From the NCBI GenBank assembly GCA_016190055.1, contig JACPRH010000020.1, positions 1 to 33,342 on the forward strand: 33,342 bases of DNA, read 5' to 3'. Every line of letters starts with the position of its first letter. Position 1 is the stretch's first letter. Shown piece by piece: positions 9,535 to 17,658 of this stretch. This DNA comes from Nitrososphaerota archaeon (GTDB lineage: Archaea; Thermoproteota; Nitrososphaeria; Nitrososphaerales; JACPRH01). Both the position numbers and the translations under genes were made by a program. The notes beneath the pieces were generated by a model that did not search any database, was not told where the DNA came from, and was given only the letters and a program-made list of their open reading frames with translations.

Positions 9535-9640
9535 TAATGCAGTAAGAAATTGAGATATACTTCCAAATTACCGCTTTGAGTGGATAAATCTCAGACCCAA
9601 CAGGGCATTGTGGGGTCCCGATTAGGTTCGACTTGCACAT

Positions 9641-9677
9641 AAAAAATGGGAGGAGACGATCCATTCAAGGATCGTCT
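9641..9677 (-). terminator. 3' hairpin plus T-tract of paralog E
   Basis: The stem AGACGATCC (9654-9662) pairs with GGATCGTCT (9669-9677) around a 6-nt loop. On the minus strand it is followed by CCTCCCA and TTTTTT (9646-9641). It starts 14 nt after the stop of paralog E. Confidence 0.75.
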
Positions 9678-9691
9678 TTCTACTTCTACCT

Positions 9692-11860
9692 CTACTTCTT
9701 CCGCATTACTAGTACTGCTGCACCGATTAGTGCAATTACAGCTACTGCTACTGCTGCGTAGGTGATTGGACCTATGCTTTCTGCAGTTGATGTGGTGGTT
9801 ACTGTCTGTCCTGGTGCGGTTGTGGTTACTGTTGTAGCTACTGTTGTGGATGAGGTGCTGGTTACTGTTGTGGCTGAGGTTGAGACTGATGTTGTTGTTA
9901 CTGTGGTGCTTTGGGTGGTGGTGACGGTGGTTGTCTTTGGTTCTGCTCCTGCTGCTAGTCCGAGTGCTACAACGATGCCTGGGTTAGTTGGTGCGATGCG
10001 GCCTGCGGCGGAAACGCCTAGTATTGTGAAGATCTTCTGGTTCCCGTCTGAGTCTTGGCCTGTGGTGACGCCTACTCTCATGTCGGAGCCGAGGTTTATT
10101 TCACGTAGCAGTTTACCTGTGTCTTTGTCTAGGAACCTCATTTGACCATCGGTGAAACCTGTGAAGACTAGGGTTGGTGTTACGACTAGTTGTGAGCGTT
10201 GCTGAGCTATGTTCCAGAACCAGGTCCACTTGACCTTTCCAGTAGCTGCATCTCGTGCAACGATTGTAGTGTTAGTGATTGGGTAGGCTCTGGTGATGCT
10301 GACTGATTGTCCCACTACTGGTGCGGGGGAGTTGACTATTGTAGTCTGTAGACCTATTGCATAGTGGAAGAGTGTTCCTGTTTCAGGATCGTACGACATG
10401 TCTGTGCCGAAGATGCCGTTACTGAAGTGTGGATAGACATCGCATGGGCGTCCGCAGTATTTGCTGCCGTCTGGTGATTCCATTTCACGCATGTCGTATT
10501 TGCTGAGTGGATCGTTTAGGTGGTATCTAATACCGCCTTGATTCGGCTCTTTCAATGCGGCTTGGCCTACTTGTCCCCAACCTACCTGCTCATTTACGAC
10601 ATCAATCGCGTTTAACGGCTTTCCTGTCGCGGCATCCATTATGAATAGTCTGCCTTCCTTGCATCCCTTCATGAAGACCTTACCAAGTCCTTTGACATCG
10701 GCCAGTACCCCACCCCAGTTGCAGTCATAGTCATACGGGTCGCGTGGGAATGGCTGTAGCCACCAGACACGCTTACCGGTCTTGGCGTCAATCGCCATGA
10801 TGGTGCTGCCGTAGAGTCTTGGTCCGGGTGTGCTTCCTACGTATGTGTAGGGTCCTTGGTTGCCTGTGCTGGTGTAGACAAGTCCTGTGTCTTCATCTAC
10901 GACGATCTGTCCCCAGTTAGCGGTGACTCCGCCGAAGATGTTTGGTTTCTCGTTAGGCTGAGCCCAGTCCCATTCAAGGTTACTGGGGGCTTTGGCTGCT
11001 ACTTCTTTGCATGGAGTGGTTATGAAGTATCCTACGTCACACTCTTGTGTTGCCCAGTCCTTGGTAGGCTTGTCTTGAGGTGGATAGCTGAAGAGTCTCC
11101 AAGTGATTTGTTTGGTGGTCATGTCTACGCCGATTGTGGTGTGTCGGAAGTCGCCTTCATAGATGGTGCTGTGCATTGCACCAGGTAGTACGAGGATGAA
11201 TTGGTTGCCTTTATCATAGGTTCCTATGTTGGTTTGGCTGACTGCGCCCTGTCTCATCTTGTACAGGTTGCCCGGAGTATCCTTGCAGAGGTCTTTCACC
11301 CAGAAGGAGGTTTTACCGGTGGTCGCATCGACTCCGTAGAAGTCGCATGCAAAACCGCTGAGTAGGATGGAGTTTCCGCCAGCCCAGTAACGGATACCGT
11401 GGAGGTGGGCTTGCAGAATGTTTCCGAAGAGAACGGGTATGCGGCTTTGGAGGTCGGTGGCGTTGATTACATAGTCGTTTACCCATGCTTGTTTACCTGT
11501 CTTTGCGTCAATTGCGTATGTTCTCAGGTAGTTTGTCGTTACATACACCTTGCCGTTCACGACGATCGGCGGTGTGGTGGAGCCCTCATTGGTAGCAAGG
11601 CTTCGCATTGCTACTGCGGACTGTGCTTTTCCCTCGAGTGGGAAGAGCCATTTAACCTCAAGTGCTCCAACGTTATCTTTGTTGATCTGTTTCTCTGGGC
11701 TGTAGTTTCCAGCCCAAGAGCCGCCATTTACGTACTGCCAGTCCTTGTCAGAGACAGCTAGTGGCGCTGCGTATGCTAGTGTGGTTGCGAATGTGCTGAA
11801 TGTTAGGATTGCCAGTATGGGCAGTATGGCTAGTCGATAATTACGTCTATTATTACTCAT
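9692..11860 (-). CDS. PQQ-dependent dehydrogenase paralog E, surface-anchored
   Basis: A 722-aa paralog starting MSNNRRNYRL, with a signal peptide ending near LAYAAP. The propeller keeps TGNQGPY. Its catalytic segment reads PRDPYDYDCNWGG, so His is replaced by Arg and Ser by Gly relative to B-D. The REWNWISYPA segment is shortened to REMESPDG, followed by CGRPC, which keeps two cysteines in this loop. The Thr/Val stalk is long (about 45 residues), followed by a membrane helix and the ending VMRKK. The ATG at 11860 lies 34 nt from the class I TATA box. E is the last class I copy, and the hemerythrin-like gene lies upstream of it. Confidence 0.93.
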   Translation of the reverse strand: MSNNRRNYRLAILPILAILTFSTFATTLAYAAPLAVSDKDWQYVNGGSWAGNYSPEKQINKDNVGALEVKWLFPLEGKAQSAVAMRSLATNEGSTTPPIVVNGKVYVTTNYLRTYAIDAKTGKQAWVNDYVINATDLQSRIPVLFGNILQAHLHGIRYWAGGNSILLSGFACDFYGVDATTGKTSFWVKDLCKDTPGNLYKMRQGAVSQTNIGTYDKGNQFILVLPGAMHSTIYEGDFRHTTIGVDMTTKQITWRLFSYPPQDKPTKDWATQECDVGYFITTPCKEVAAKAPSNLEWDWAQPNEKPNIFGGVTANWGQIVVDEDTGLVYTSTGNQGPYTYVGSTPGPRLYGSTIMAIDAKTGKRVWWLQPFPRDPYDYDCNWGGVLADVKGLGKVFMKGCKEGRLFIMDAATGKPLNAIDVVNEQVGWGQVGQAALKEPNQGGIRYHLNDPLSKYDMREMESPDGSKYCGRPCDVYPHFSNGIFGTDMSYDPETGTLFHYAIGLQTTIVNSPAPVVGQSVSITRAYPITNTTIVARDAATGKVKWTWFWNIAQQRSQLVVTPTLVFTGFTDGQMRFLDKDTGKLLREINLGSDMRVGVTTGQDSDGNQKIFTILGVSAAGRIAPTNPGIVVALGLAAGAEPKTTTVTTTQSTTVTTTSVSTSATTVTSTSSTTVATTVTTTAPGQTVTTTSTAESIGPITYAAVAVAVIALIGAAVLVMRKK

Positions 11861-11889
11861 AATACTTTCGGAAACGGCTAGTATGATTT

Positions 11890-11899
11890 TTTATATAAA
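11890..11899 (-). promoter_or_regulatory. Class I TATA box of paralog E
   Basis: TTTATATAAA, followed on the plus strand by CTTTATGA, matches the boxes before C and D in sequence and in distance to the ATG. The upstream TATCTAA dyad of C and D is only weakly recognisable here. Confidence 0.7.
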
Positions 11900-12225
11900 C
11901 TTTATGAAAGATTTAGGTAAACTAATTCGATACTAAGCAACAGGAATCTGAAATAATTTTTCAAATCAGTGGTCAAAAAAGAAATAGTTTCATGCGCATC
12001 ATGGTCGGCGGCAGCCTAACCGGCTGATTCTGCGGCGGACATAATAAACAGGCAACAATCAGCCAGCGAATCCTATTGTCTGTCTGAGCACAGTAGTGAA
12101 GCGGCTACGCTAGAGTAGGCGAATGTGTTAGATGTTTGTAGGCAATAATACCAGCTGATGCAATAGTCAATTCTACATAAGGAGTAGAGTCCAAACATGG
12201 TTGGGGTAATAATTACTGGGTCTGA
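11900..12225. other. Gene-free spacer between paralog E promoter and hemerythrin-like gene
   Basis: No convincing coding sequence is visible in these 326 bases. A GC-rich patch at 12004-12040 holds a small stem (CAGCC-TAACC-GGCTG at 12012-12026) and two GCGGC-type repeats. No T-tract follows it on either strand, so I do not call it a terminator. Confidence 0.4.
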
Positions 12226-12723
12226 CTAGGTTAGGTTTGCTTGTTTTGCGCGGGTTGTTTTCTTTAGTAGGGGGGGGTTGGCTTGTTTTGCTTCTTTGAA
12301 TTTTTGTCTGAGTTGGTGTAGTTGGTCTCCGCTGAGTTTTTCCATCATTAGTCCGAGGCAGTTGCAGTTTGTTGTGTGGTCGACGAGCCATCTTAGGTTC
12401 CACCAGACGGCTTCTACTCGGTTTTCGTGTGTCTGGTTTTTGTCGGATATGATGTCTTTGAGGTGTCTAGCTGCTTTCTTAGCTTCGTCATGCTCGTCTG
12501 TTGCTTGATCTATGTAGCTGCCTAGGTAGGGTTTGAGTTTGGGGAACAGCGACTCCTCGAATTTGAGGTGCGCATTCAATATTACGTTGGCTTCTTTGAG
12601 AGTATCCATAGCGTCGCTCAACCGGTCCTGCTCAACAGCGTCACCTATGTCGAGAAGCTTCACCTGTAGCTGAGCAAGCTCCGCTCGAAACATTCTTACA
12701 ATGTCAATATCCGAAGCATCCAT
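12226..12723 (-). CDS. Hemerythrin-like (HHE-type) helical protein with altered ligands
   Basis: This 165-aa, mostly helical protein resembles a hemerythrin/HHE cation-binding domain. It has H52-x3-E56 in AHLKFEESLFPKL, H78 in TDEHDEAKK with H87 further along the helix, and H116 in LVDHTTNCNC. In canonical members the last helix supplies His plus an acidic ligand; here that place holds C120-N-C122, and the usual first-helix His is not obvious. It may therefore bind a different metal or redox centre, or be a degenerate fold. The last 20 residues are Lys/Thr-rich. It lacks a signal peptide, so it is probably cytoplasmic, unlike the dehydrogenases around it. A TATA-like box lies 25-33 nt upstream, so it is transcribed on its own. 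A dioxygen, NO or redox sensing role is conjecture. Confidence 0.6.
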   Translation of the reverse strand: MDASDIDIVRMFRAELAQLQVKLLDIGDAVEQDRLSDAMDTLKEANVILNAHLKFEESLFPKLKPYLGSYIDQATDEHDEAKKAARHLKDIISDKNQTHENRVEAVWWNLRWLVDHTTNCNCLGLMMEKLSGDQLHQLRQKFKEAKQANPPLLKKTTRAKQANLT

Positions 12724-12746
12724 TCAGATTACAATGAGAAATAACA

Positions 12747-12756
12747 TTAATTTAAG
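12747..12756 (-). promoter_or_regulatory. TATA-like box of hemerythrin-like gene
   Basis: CTTAAATTAA on the minus strand is centred about 28 nt upstream of the ATG at 12723, which predicts a leaderless transcript. It resembles neither array promoter class. Confidence 0.45.
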
Positions 12757-12917
12757 CAGCTCGGAATCTCTCCAAACACATCAGCTAAAGTGTTTTCCCT
12801 ACATATCGGCGGGTGCACAATAGACTGGATTCGCGGGACTAACTGCGTTCACATAAGGAGGAGAGGCTGGCACTATGCTTTGTTGCTGAAGGAGGAAAAA
12901 GGAGAAGGAAGGGCATT

Positions 12918-12944
12918 GGGTGCAGGCATGTGGCTCCTGCACCC
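12918..12944. other. Perfect 9-bp GC-rich inverted repeat in the 12757-13046 spacer
   Basis: GGGTGCAGG (12918-12926) and CCTGCACCC (12936-12944) form a perfect stem with a 9-nt loop. On the minus strand the stem is followed within about 20 nt by a pyrimidine tract containing CTTTTT, so it may be a second terminator downstream of paralog F. No gene is visible in the rest of this spacer. Only very short plus-strand reading frames follow the AAGGAGGAG at about 12858. Confidence 0.45.
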
Positions 12945-13046
12945 TGTGGGGAATATACTTACCAGCTTGTCATCTGAGCCGCCACAACCCCACCACTAGG
13001 CTCGCTGCGTTTGAGGAGTAAGCGTAATCGATTGATTTTTCCAATT

Positions 13047-13082
13047 AAAAATGGGGAGAAGACGATCCTGTGAGGATCGTCT
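13047..13082 (-). terminator. 3' hairpin plus T-tract of paralog F
   Basis: The 10-bp stem AGACGATCCT (13060-13069) and AGGATCGTCT (13073-13082) has only a 3-nt loop. It starts 10 nt after the stop of paralog F. On the minus strand it is followed by TCTCCCCA and TTTTT. Confidence 0.75.
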
Positions 13083-13092
13083 ATCATATCTG

Positions 13093-15222
13093 CTACTTCT
13101 TTCGCATCGCTAAGAATGCTGCTGCTAAGATAGCAATAACAGCTACAGCTGCTACTGCGTATGTGATTTCTGATGGTAGTCCTGTGGTTTCTGTTTGGGT
13201 TTGGGTGATTGATGTGGTTATGGTTTGAGCTGGTGCACTTGATGTTACTGTAGTGGTGGCTGTTGTGCTGGAGACGGCGGTTGTAGTGGCTGTGGTGGTG
13301 GATGTGGTGACGGATGTTGTTGTAACGGTCTGAGCTGCGGCCGCTGCTTTTTCGTTCAGTCCGATTGCGATGAGAGTTCCTGGAGTTTGGCTCCCGGCTA
13401 CTCCGTATTGGCCGAAGAATCCAGCGAAGGGAATTGTGCCTGCTACGATGAATATCTTGGAGTTTCCGTCGGAGTCTTTACCTATCGTTGGGCCGATGAC
13501 TACTGGTGCGCCGACTGTTACGGTGCCTAAGGGACTTCCTGTGTCTGCGTTGAAGAACTTTACGGTACCGTCTGTGAAGGCGCTGAATACTGTACCTCCT
13601 GTGACGGCCAAGTGTGCACGCTGGTTACTGTAGGTGTATGGCCACGACCACTTTACGTTCCCTGTTTTGAGGTCTCTGGCCACGATTATGGTTCCACCGT
13701 CCTTCCCAGGAACAAATATGCCGCCGGATTGAACTCCTAACACTAGTGGTTTTGTGGTGATATCTATGTCCATCAGCGAAGCGTAGTGATAGATAGTGTC
13801 GGTTTCGGGGCTATATGATTGGTCGGTGGCGAACGTCCCGTGTAGGAAGCTAGGGACAATTTTTACTGGCGCTGGACCATGGTAATTGCTGTTCTCGGGC
13901 CACTTCCACTCGATCATGTCGTAGCGGCTGAACGGATCTGTGATGTGGACTGTTCTTTTTCCAGGGTACGCTTCTTCGAATGCGTCTCTGATAATAAGTG
14001 GTTTTCCAGTTTTTGCGTCAGATACTATCCAGTTGCCTTCCTTGCATCCTTTGACATAGACCTTGCCCAGAGTCGGGCTTTCTACTAGTACTCCGCTCCA
14101 GTTACAGTCATAGTCGTAGGGATCGCGAGGCATAGGTTGTTGCCACCAGATGCGTTTGCCTGCGACCATGTCTATCGCTTGGATGGTGCTACCGAAGAGC
14201 CTTGGTCCTCTTGTGACTGATATGTTGGTCCATGGGTTCTGGTTTCCGGTGTTAATGTATAGTATTCCGGTATCTTCGTCCACCACAGGCTGTCCCCATG
14301 ATTGTGTGGCGCCTGCTGCTGGGCTCGGAATCTGATCCGGTCCTGGTGCGAAGTCCCATTCGAGGTTTTCACGGGCCTTGGTGGCTACATCGCTACATGG
14401 GATGTTTCTGAAGTAGCCTATGGCGCACTCTTGTAGTGCCCAGTCCTTTGATTTTTGATCTTGCGGTGGTACGTTGAAGACTCTCCATTGAGTCTGCTTG
14501 GTATCCATGCTGACGCCCATTACTACAGCTCTGCCCACTCCGGGGGTGAGATCTGTGCTACCGATGTTGTAGATGAATTGACGCCCTTTGTCGTAGGTCG
14601 CTAAGTTGTTTGTGCTGGCTGTCGTGATCTGATAGTTGTAGATGCTTCCGGGGATGTCCTTGCAGAGGTCGGGTATATCGAATTTAGTTTTGCCGGTCTT
14701 GGCGTCTACACCGTAGATGTCACATGTCAATCCACCGAACAGGACAACGTCTTCGCCTGCCCAGTATCTTATGCCGTGGAAATGACCTGGAATGATGGAT
14801 AATGGAAGCCTTTTACGCGCAGCGTCGAGGTCTACTTCATAGTTGTTTATCCATAGTTCTTTGCCGGTCTTAGCGTCAACCGCCATAGTAACCATGGAGT
14901 TGGTTGTAACGTAGACTACTCCATTTACCACGATGGGTGGCGTCAATGTACCCTCTGCGGGGTTAAGAGCCTGTATTCCTGCTGGCGCTAGCGCCTTACT
15001 TGACAGCGGGAAGACCCATTTTACATCGAGGTTCTGCACATTGTTCTTGTTGATCTGTGTCTGTGGGCTGTAGTGCCATGCCCAAGAGTTGCCGCCGACG
15101 TACTGCCAGTCTTTATCGTTGTTTGCTAGGGGTGCTGCGAACGCTAGTGTTGGTGTAAATGCTCCGAACGCTAGTATAGTCAGTAATATACAGTTAGTTA
15201 TCCAATATTTGCTTGATAACAT
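13093..15222 (-). CDS. PQQ-dependent dehydrogenase paralog F, surface-anchored
   Basis: A 709-aa paralog from the ATG at 15222. A TTG two codons upstream is in frame, but MLSSKYW is the start shared with G and H. The signal peptide (MLSSKYWITNCILLTILAFG) differs from that of B-D. The catalytic segment reads QQPMPRDPY then D370-Y371-D372-CNW, and TGNQNPW replaces the TGNQGPY of B-E. The post-active-site loop reads IEWKWPENSNYHGPAP and lacks the cysteine pair; G shares this form, so F and G are sister copies. The stalk carries about 50 Thr/Ser/Ala/Val residues, then a membrane helix and MRKK. The class II promoter lies upstream. Loop and motif differences suggest a substrate pocket different from that of B-E. 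Confidence 0.93.
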   Translation of the reverse strand: MLSSKYWITNCILLTILAFGAFTPTLAFAAPLANNDKDWQYVGGNSWAWHYSPQTQINKNNVQNLDVKWVFPLSSKALAPAGIQALNPAEGTLTPPIVVNGVVYVTTNSMVTMAVDAKTGKELWINNYEVDLDAARKRLPLSIIPGHFHGIRYWAGEDVVLFGGLTCDIYGVDAKTGKTKFDIPDLCKDIPGSIYNYQITTASTNNLATYDKGRQFIYNIGSTDLTPGVGRAVVMGVSMDTKQTQWRVFNVPPQDQKSKDWALQECAIGYFRNIPCSDVATKARENLEWDFAPGPDQIPSPAAGATQSWGQPVVDEDTGILYINTGNQNPWTNISVTRGPRLFGSTIQAIDMVAGKRIWWQQPMPRDPYDYDCNWSGVLVESPTLGKVYVKGCKEGNWIVSDAKTGKPLIIRDAFEEAYPGKRTVHITDPFSRYDMIEWKWPENSNYHGPAPVKIVPSFLHGTFATDQSYSPETDTIYHYASLMDIDITTKPLVLGVQSGGIFVPGKDGGTIIVARDLKTGNVKWSWPYTYSNQRAHLAVTGGTVFSAFTDGTVKFFNADTGSPLGTVTVGAPVVIGPTIGKDSDGNSKIFIVAGTIPFAGFFGQYGVAGSQTPGTLIAIGLNEKAAAAAQTVTTTSVTTSTTTATTTAVSSTTATTTVTSSAPAQTITTSITQTQTETTGLPSEITYAVAAVAVIAILAAAFLAMRKK

Positions 15223-15247
15223 TTTCAAATATCGGTTCTTCTAGTCA

Positions 15248-15282
15248 GTTATAAGGAGTGGTAAGACGGTTTCCATACGACC
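15248..15282 (-). promoter_or_regulatory. Class II promoter of paralog F
   Basis: On the minus strand the element at 15282-15260 reads GGTCGTATGG-AAA-CCGTCTTACC. It is followed by CTTATAAC (15255-15248) as the TATA-like box, centred about 29 nt upstream of the ATG. The element's arms are an imperfect dyad (GGT-x3-A-x-GG against its complement). Confidence 0.7.
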
Positions 15283-15317
15283 AATTGTTTGATCTGGAGA
15301 GAAAAATTTGCGCAGAT

Positions 15318-15353
15318 AAAAATGGGAGGTGACGATCCTTGTTTAGGATCGTC
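15318..15353 (-). terminator. 3' hairpin plus T-tract of paralog G
   Basis: The 9-bp stem GACGATCCT (15331-15339) and AGGATCGTC (15345-15353) has a 5-nt loop and starts 15 nt after the stop. On the minus strand it is followed by ACCTCCCA and TTTTT. The outermost A-T pair of the other copies is replaced by a mismatch. Confidence 0.75.
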
Positions 15354-15368
15354 TGATACTGATTCTAT

Positions 15369-17441
15369 TTACTTCTTTCTCATTACTAGTACTGCTGCTG
15401 CGATGATTGCGATGACTGCTATTGCTACTGCTGCGTAGGTTACTTCTGAAGGTAAGCCTGTTGTTTCTGTGACGGTGGTTGCTGTGGTGACTGTTGTGGT
15501 TGATGACGCGACTGAGGTTGTGGTGACTGTGGATGTTGATCCTGTGCTGGCGGCTTTGTCAGATAGGCCTACTGCGACTAGTGTGCCTGGGACTGCGGCC
15601 AGACCGCGCGTGGCGTAACCATAGTTGTTTGCTGCTAGACTCATGGAGCCGCCTAGGACGAATATCTTGGAGTTGCCGTCTGAATCTTTGCCTATTGTCG
15701 GGCCCACTAGCACTGGTGCGCCGATGTTTACAGTGCTTAGAGGTTTACCTGTGTCTTTGTCTAGGAACCTTAGGAGACCGTCTGTGAAGCCGCTGAACAG
15801 TAATCCTCCGCTGACGACCATGTGGGCACGCTGGTTACTGGTGGGGTAGAACCATGTCCATTTGGCTTTGCCTGTTTCGAGATCTCTGGCCACGATTGTG
15901 ACATTGCCTGCTGCAGTTACCGCTGGAGCTGAGCCTCTGCCGCCTGATCTGCCTACTATGTCTACAGGGCCTGATGCGAGGTAAGCGGCCATTAGCGATG
16001 TGTAATGGTAGACTGTGCCTGTCTCCGGATCGTAAGATTCGTCTGTTGCGAAAGTTCCGTGCATCCAGCTTGGGTATACTAGTACTGGTGCGGGGCCGTG
16101 GTACTTGCTGTTCTCAGGCCACTTCCATTCAACCATGTCGTAGCGGTCGAACGGATCTGTGATGTGGACGGTTCTGGTCTTTGGGTACTGCTCCTCAAAA
16201 ACATCTATTATGCGTACTGGCTTACCTGTAGCTGCATCAGATACTATCCAGAAGCCTTCCTTGCAGCCCTTCACGTAGACCTTTCCGATATTCTTAGTTT
16301 CCATAAGCATACCGCTCCAGTTGCAGTCGTAATCGTAAGGATCGCGAGGCATAGGTTGCTGCCACCAGATGCGCTTACCTGCGTTCATGTCTATAGCCAT
16401 TATTGTACTTCCGAAAAGTCTGGGTCCTCTTGTTTGTGATATGTTATGCCATGGGTTTTGGTTTCCTGTGTTGATGTATAGTATGCCTGTATCTTCATCC
16501 ACTACCGGTTGGCCCCATGATGATGTTGAGCCGGCTGCCGGGCTTTGAGGTTGTCCTGGTGCCGGTGAGAAGTCCCATTCCAGATTCTCTCTTGATTTAC
16601 TAGCGACGTCTTTGCAGGGTATGTTTCGGAAGTAGCCGAGATCACATTCCTGTAGGGCCCAGTCCTTGGTGGCTTCGCCTTGAGGCGGCTGGTTGAAGAC
16701 TCTCCATAGAATCTTTCCAGTGCTCATATCAACTCCCATTGTGACGGCTCTGCCTACACCGACGAAAACGTCCCTACTGCCTATGTTGACTACGAACTGC
16801 TTGCCCTTATCATAGGTAGCTATATTGTTCGTATCCGATACGGTTGGTGAGTAGTTGTAGATGCTTCCCGGTATTTCTTTGCAGTAGTCTTCAGCTATGA
16901 ACCTACCTTTACCGGTCTTAACATCGATGGCGTAAATGTGGCATGCGAGTCCTCCGAATAAGATGGAGTCTCCGCCTTCCCAGTATCTTATTCCGTGGAA
17001 GTGTGGTGCTCTTATGTTCAGTGGGAGCCTCTTTTGGAGTTCGGTGATATTAATTGTGTAGCTGTTAGCCCATATTTGCTTGCCTGTCTTCGCATCGATT
17101 GCGTAGGTAACCATAGCGTTAGATGTTACGTAGACTATGCCGTTTCTGACTATTGGGGGTGTTGTCGTGCCCTCTGCCGGGTTAAGCGCTTGTATTCCCG
17201 CGGGCGCCAATGCCTTGCTCCCTAGAGGAAATATCCACTTGACCTCCAGGTTCTGCACATTGTCCTTGTTGATCTGGTTCTGTGGGCTGTAGTTCCATGC
17301 CCATGAGTTGCCGTTGTTGTATTGCCAATCCTTATCGTTATTGGCTAGGGGTGCTGCGAATGCTAGTGTTGGTGCGAATGTTCCGAATGCGAGTATGGTC
17401 AGTAATATACAGTTAGTTATCCAATATTTGCTCGATAACAT
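15369..17441 (-). CDS. PQQ-dependent dehydrogenase paralog G, surface-anchored
   Basis: A 690-aa paralog. The frame stays open 22 codons further upstream to 17507, but the ATG at 17441 gives the MLSSKYWITNC signal peptide shared with F and H and fits the class II TATA box about 30 nt away. Its marks are TGNQNPW, PRDPYDYDCNWSGM and VEWKWPENSKYHGPAP; like F it has no cysteine pair in that loop. GLACHIY replaces the more common GLACDFY. The stalk is short (about 35 residues, STSTVTTTSVASS onward), then a membrane helix and VMRKK. The extended 22-residue upstream frame runs through the promoter and is unlikely to be translated. Confidence 0.93.
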   Translation of the reverse strand: MLSSKYWITNCILLTILAFGTFAPTLAFAAPLANNDKDWQYNNGNSWAWNYSPQNQINKDNVQNLEVKWIFPLGSKALAPAGIQALNPAEGTTTPPIVRNGIVYVTSNAMVTYAIDAKTGKQIWANSYTINITELQKRLPLNIRAPHFHGIRYWEGGDSILFGGLACHIYAIDVKTGKGRFIAEDYCKEIPGSIYNYSPTVSDTNNIATYDKGKQFVVNIGSRDVFVGVGRAVTMGVDMSTGKILWRVFNQPPQGEATKDWALQECDLGYFRNIPCKDVASKSRENLEWDFSPAPGQPQSPAAGSTSSWGQPVVDEDTGILYINTGNQNPWHNISQTRGPRLFGSTIMAIDMNAGKRIWWQQPMPRDPYDYDCNWSGMLMETKNIGKVYVKGCKEGFWIVSDAATGKPVRIIDVFEEQYPKTRTVHITDPFDRYDMVEWKWPENSKYHGPAPVLVYPSWMHGTFATDESYDPETGTVYHYTSLMAAYLASGPVDIVGRSGGRGSAPAVTAAGNVTIVARDLETGKAKWTWFYPTSNQRAHMVVSGGLLFSGFTDGLLRFLDKDTGKPLSTVNIGAPVLVGPTIGKDSDGNSKIFVLGGSMSLAANNYGYATRGLAAVPGTLVAVGLSDKAASTGSTSTVTTTSVASSTTTVTTATTVTETTGLPSEVTYAAVAIAVIAIIAAAVLVMRKK

Positions 17442-17467
17442 CTTCGAGCAACGCTTTTCTCTAGTCC

Positions 17468-17502
17468 GATATAAGATGGGGTAAGACGGTCTCCATACGA
17501 CC
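17468..17502 (-). promoter_or_regulatory. Class II promoter of paralog G
   Basis: On the minus strand the element at 17502-17480 reads GGTCGTATGG-AGA-CCGTCTTACC, followed by CTTATATC (17475-17468). Here the internal GGTC and GACC also form a short exact inverted repeat. Confidence 0.7.
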
Positions 17503-17604
17503 AACATTCCTAATTAACTGGGAACAATTTATGCAAATAAACTACCGCGGTTTGCAGATAGCCTAAAACGGTTACAGATCACTATAGAGAGCGTTAAGGT
17601 CAAG

Positions 17605-17642
17605 AAAAAGAGGTAGAGACGACCTCCTTGTAGAGATCGTCT
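17605..17642 (-). terminator. 3' hairpin plus T-tract of paralog H, with a strand-specific G-U pair
   Basis: The stem arms are AGACGACCTC (17617-17626) and GAGATCGTCT (17633-17642) with a 6-nt loop. They differ from the other six hairpins. One position is C against A on the plus strand, but G against U in minus-strand RNA, so the 10-bp stem is kept only in the transcript of paralog H. TTTTT follows at 17609-17605. Confidence 0.75.
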
Positions 17643-17658
17643 GTTAATTCTACTATTG

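Noticed and set aside
12004-12040. GC-rich repeat and 5-bp stem upstream of paralog E
   Set aside because: Short stem, no T-tract and no conservation elsewhere in the array.
12790-12999. 69-codon plus-strand frame and the AAGGAGGAG near 12858
   Set aside because: The first ATG after the purine-rich stretch meets a stop within five codons, the longer frame has no recognisable motif, and the region holds a hairpin instead.
17442-17507. Extended N-terminus of paralog G (and likewise 19945-19995 for H, 33153-33296 for ilvE, 27432-27506 for the antitoxin)
   Set aside because: Each extension runs through a TATA-like promoter box, and the shorter start matches paralogs or the family.
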